Origin: Solimonas soli DSM 21787
Lineage (GTDB): Bacteria > Pseudomonadota > Gammaproteobacteria > Nevskiales > Nevskiaceae
Reading direction: 5' to 3'
DNA: 64,000 nt
Assembly: GCF_000474945.1 (NCBI RefSeq)
Contig: NZ_KI440836.1
Coordinates: 478,002 to 542,001, forward strand
Under the pieces are notes generated by a model that searched no databases, was not told where the DNA came from, and was given only the letters and a program-made list of their open reading frames with translations. A program made the position numbers and the translations under genes. The stretch's first letter is position 1. Each line of letters starts with the position of its first letter. Below are positions 62,436-64,000 of the stretch, in pieces.

Positions 62436-64000
62436 ATGAAAAGAATTGAATCCAAGCTCAATACGGCTTCCGCCGACTTCCAGGCCAACGCCGAGCACAA
62501 TCGCCGTCTCGCCGAGGAGTTCAAGGAAAAGCAGGACAAGGTCCGCCATTCGCGCCCGCAGCGCGACATCGACCGCCTGCGCGACCAGAAGAAACTGCTG
62601 GTGCGCGAGCGCCTGAACCTCTTGCTCGATCCGGGCACGCCGTTCCTCGAGTTCTCGTCGCTGGCCGCCAATGAGGCGTATGGCGGCGAGGTGCCGGGCG
62701 CGGGCTGCGTGACCGGCATCGGCATCGTCTCCGGCCGCGAGGTCGTCATCAACGCCGGCGACGCCTCGGTCAAGGGCGGCGCCTGGTATCCGCTGACGGT
62801 GAAGAAGACGGTGCGCGCGCTCGACATCGCCATCGAGAACCGCCTGCCGGTCGTGCATCTCTGCGACTCGGCCGGCGGCTTTTTGCCGCTGCAGGCGGAT
62901 CTGTTCGCCGACAAGTACATGGCCGGCCGCATCTTCCGCAACCAGTGCATGCTGTCGAAGATGGGCGTGCAGCAGGTGTCGGTGGTGCTCGGCCACTGCA
63001 CGGCCGGCGGCGCCTACGTGCCGGGCCTGTCCGACTACAACGTCATCGTGCGCGGCACCGGCGCGATCTTCCTCGCCGGCCCGCCGCTGGTGAAGGCCGC
63101 GACCGGCGAGGACGTGTCGGTCGACGAGCTCGGCGGCTGCGACATGCACACCAGCGTGTCCGGCACCGCCGACTATCCGGCCGCTTCGGAGGAAGAGGCG
63201 ATCGCCATCGCCCGCGACATCGTCGCGCAGTTCAAGCGGCCGCAGAAATCGCCCATCGAGTGGCAGGAACCGGAAGCGCCGTACTACGACGCGCGCGAGC
63301 TGTACGGCATCCTGCCGCGCGACATCAAGGCGCAGTTCGACATGAAGGAAGTGATCGCGCGCCTGGTCGACGGCTCGCGCTTCCACGAATACCAGCCGGC
63401 CTACGGCAAGACCCTGATCTGCGGCTACGCGCACCTGTGGGGCTACAAGGTCGGCATCCTCGCCAACAACGGCGTGCTGTTCAACGACAGCGCCCTCAAG
63501 GGCGCGCACTTCATCGAGCTGTGCAACCAGGGCCGCGTGCCGCTGATCTTCCTGCAGAACATCACCGGCTTCATGGTCGGCAAGGAATACGAGCGCCGCG
63601 GCATCACCAAGGACGGCGCCAAGATGATCATGGCGGTGTCGAACTCGGAAGTGCCGAAGTTCACCGTCATGTGCCACGGCTCCTTCGGCGCCGGCAACTA
63701 CGGCATGAGCGGCCGCGCCTTCGACTCGCGCATGCTGTTCAGCTGGCCGCAGTCGCAGACCTCGGTGATGGGCGCCGAGCAGGCCGCCAACACGCTCGCC
63801 GACGTCAAGATCCGCCAGCTCGCCAGGCAGGGCCAGAAGCTCAGCCAGGCCGACATCGACGCCATCCGCGATCCGGTGCTCGGCGAGTTCAAGCGCAAGC
63901 AGAGCGCGTACTACACGACTTCCGAGATCTGGGACGACGGCATGCTCGACCCGGTCGACACCCGCAACGCCCTCGGCATGTCGATCTCCGCGGCGCTCAA
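62436..64000 (+). CDS. Geranyl-/methylcrotonyl-CoA carboxylase beta subunit (cut by window edge)
   Basis: The frame is open for 521 codons to the window end, so the stop lies outside. It has KLLVRERLNLLLDPGTPFLE, VHLCDSAGGFLPLQADLF, VVLGHCTAGGAYVPGLSDYN, FLAGPPLVKAATGEDVSVDE and the C-terminal FLQNITGFMVGKEYERRGIT, KFTVMCHGSFGAGNYGMSGR motif typical of methylcrotonyl- and geranyl-CoA carboxylases. AtuC (geranyl-CoA) and LiuB (methylcrotonyl-CoA) cannot be separated by eye; the nearby AtuA-like gene favours geranyl-CoA or another branched acyl-CoA. GGAAG precedes the ATG. Confidence 0.92.
   Translation, partial: MKRIESKLNTASADFQANAEHNRRLAEEFKEKQDKVRHSRPQRDIDRLRDQKKLLVRERLNLLLDPGTPFLEFSSLAANEAYGGEVPGAGCVTGIGIVSGREVVINAGDASVKGGAWYPLTVKKTVRALDIAIENRLPVVHLCDSAGGFLPLQADLFADKYMAGRIFRNQCMLSKMGVQQVSVVLGHCTAGGAYVPGLSDYNVIVRGTGAIFLAGPPLVKAATGEDVSVDELGGCDMHTSVSGTADYPAASEEEAIAIARDIVAQFKRPQKSPIEWQEPEAPYYDARELYGILPRDIKAQFDMKEVIARLVDGSRFHEYQPAYGKTLICGYAHLWGYKVGILANNGVLFNDSALKGAHFIELCNQGRVPLIFLQNITGFMVGKEYERRGITKDGAKMIMAVSNSEVPKFTVMCHGSFGAGNYGMSGRAFDSRMLFSWPQSQTSVMGAEQAANTLADVKIRQLARQGQKLSQADIDAIRDPVLGEFKRKQSAYYTTSEIWDDGMLDPVDTRNALGMSISAAL

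Overview
The window is very GC-rich chromosomal DNA with dense coding, many ATGA/GTGA stop-start overlaps and frequent GTG starts. Gene content (TonB-dependent receptors of sphingomonad/Nevskiales style, UvrD, TerC, MetE/MetR, a Pseudomonas-like cob operon, an Atu-type acyl-CoA carboxylase cluster) suggests an aerobic Gram-negative proteobacterium, most likely a high-GC gammaproteobacterium near Nevskiales/Steroidobacterales. That placement is inference; no rRNA or tRNA gene is present. No phage, transposase, integrase or CRISPR array was found.

Layout. (1) 1-7384: a catabolic island. A TonB receptor (cut by the window edge) diverges from a FadR-type GntR regulator, which heads an overlapping run of a small biotin carrier, a carboxyltransferase, a CaiB-type CoA-transferase and an MFS carrier. 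A perfect palindrome lies on the regulator's own start codon, and a related half-site lies in front of the receptor. (2) 7394-9903: uvrD and a 58-aa membrane protein. (3) 9954-13423: yjbF- and yjbH-type exopolysaccharide genes with a yjbE-like gene on the opposite strand between them; no yjbG was seen. (4) 13445-33345: housekeeping and envelope genes (M61 and M13 peptidases, TerC, a BI-1 family protein, a glycosyltransferase, MsrB, a CorC-type protein, MliC, ABC-F, an alkyltransferase-like protein, PhzF, a methyltransferase, a YgjP-like protease and others), with two repeat/hairpin structures of interest. (5) 32422-35693: divergent metR and metE. (6) 36200-40846: a four-gene iron/siderophore-type operon (TonB receptor, PPOX-fold protein, PepSY membrane protein, 56-aa membrane protein). 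(7) 41450-52826: a cobalamin riboswitch followed by btuB, btuM, cobO, cobB, cbiB, cobC, cobQ, cobU, cobT, an alpha-ribazole phosphatase gene and cobS. (8) 52898-56622: a cytochrome c/PQQ-type sugar dehydrogenase fusion, a sugar 1-dehydrogenase with a terminal frameshift, and a DedA-rhodanese fusion. (9) 56831-64000: enoyl-CoA hydratase, AtuA-like protein, TetR, biotin carboxylase, biotin carrier and carboxyltransferase (running off the window), an acyclic terpene or branched-chain acyl-CoA degradation cluster.

Working together: the B12 operon covers corrinoid uptake, adenosylation, amidation and nucleotide-loop assembly, while metE supplies B12-independent methionine synthesis under MetR. The two carboxylase clusters contain two carriers and two carboxyltransferases but only one biotin carboxylase. 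The most novel-looking items are the GntR/receptor catabolic island with its operator-like sites, the 127-nt nested palindrome before terC, the 71-bp double-hairpin repeats after the M13 peptidase, and the rearranged yjb locus.
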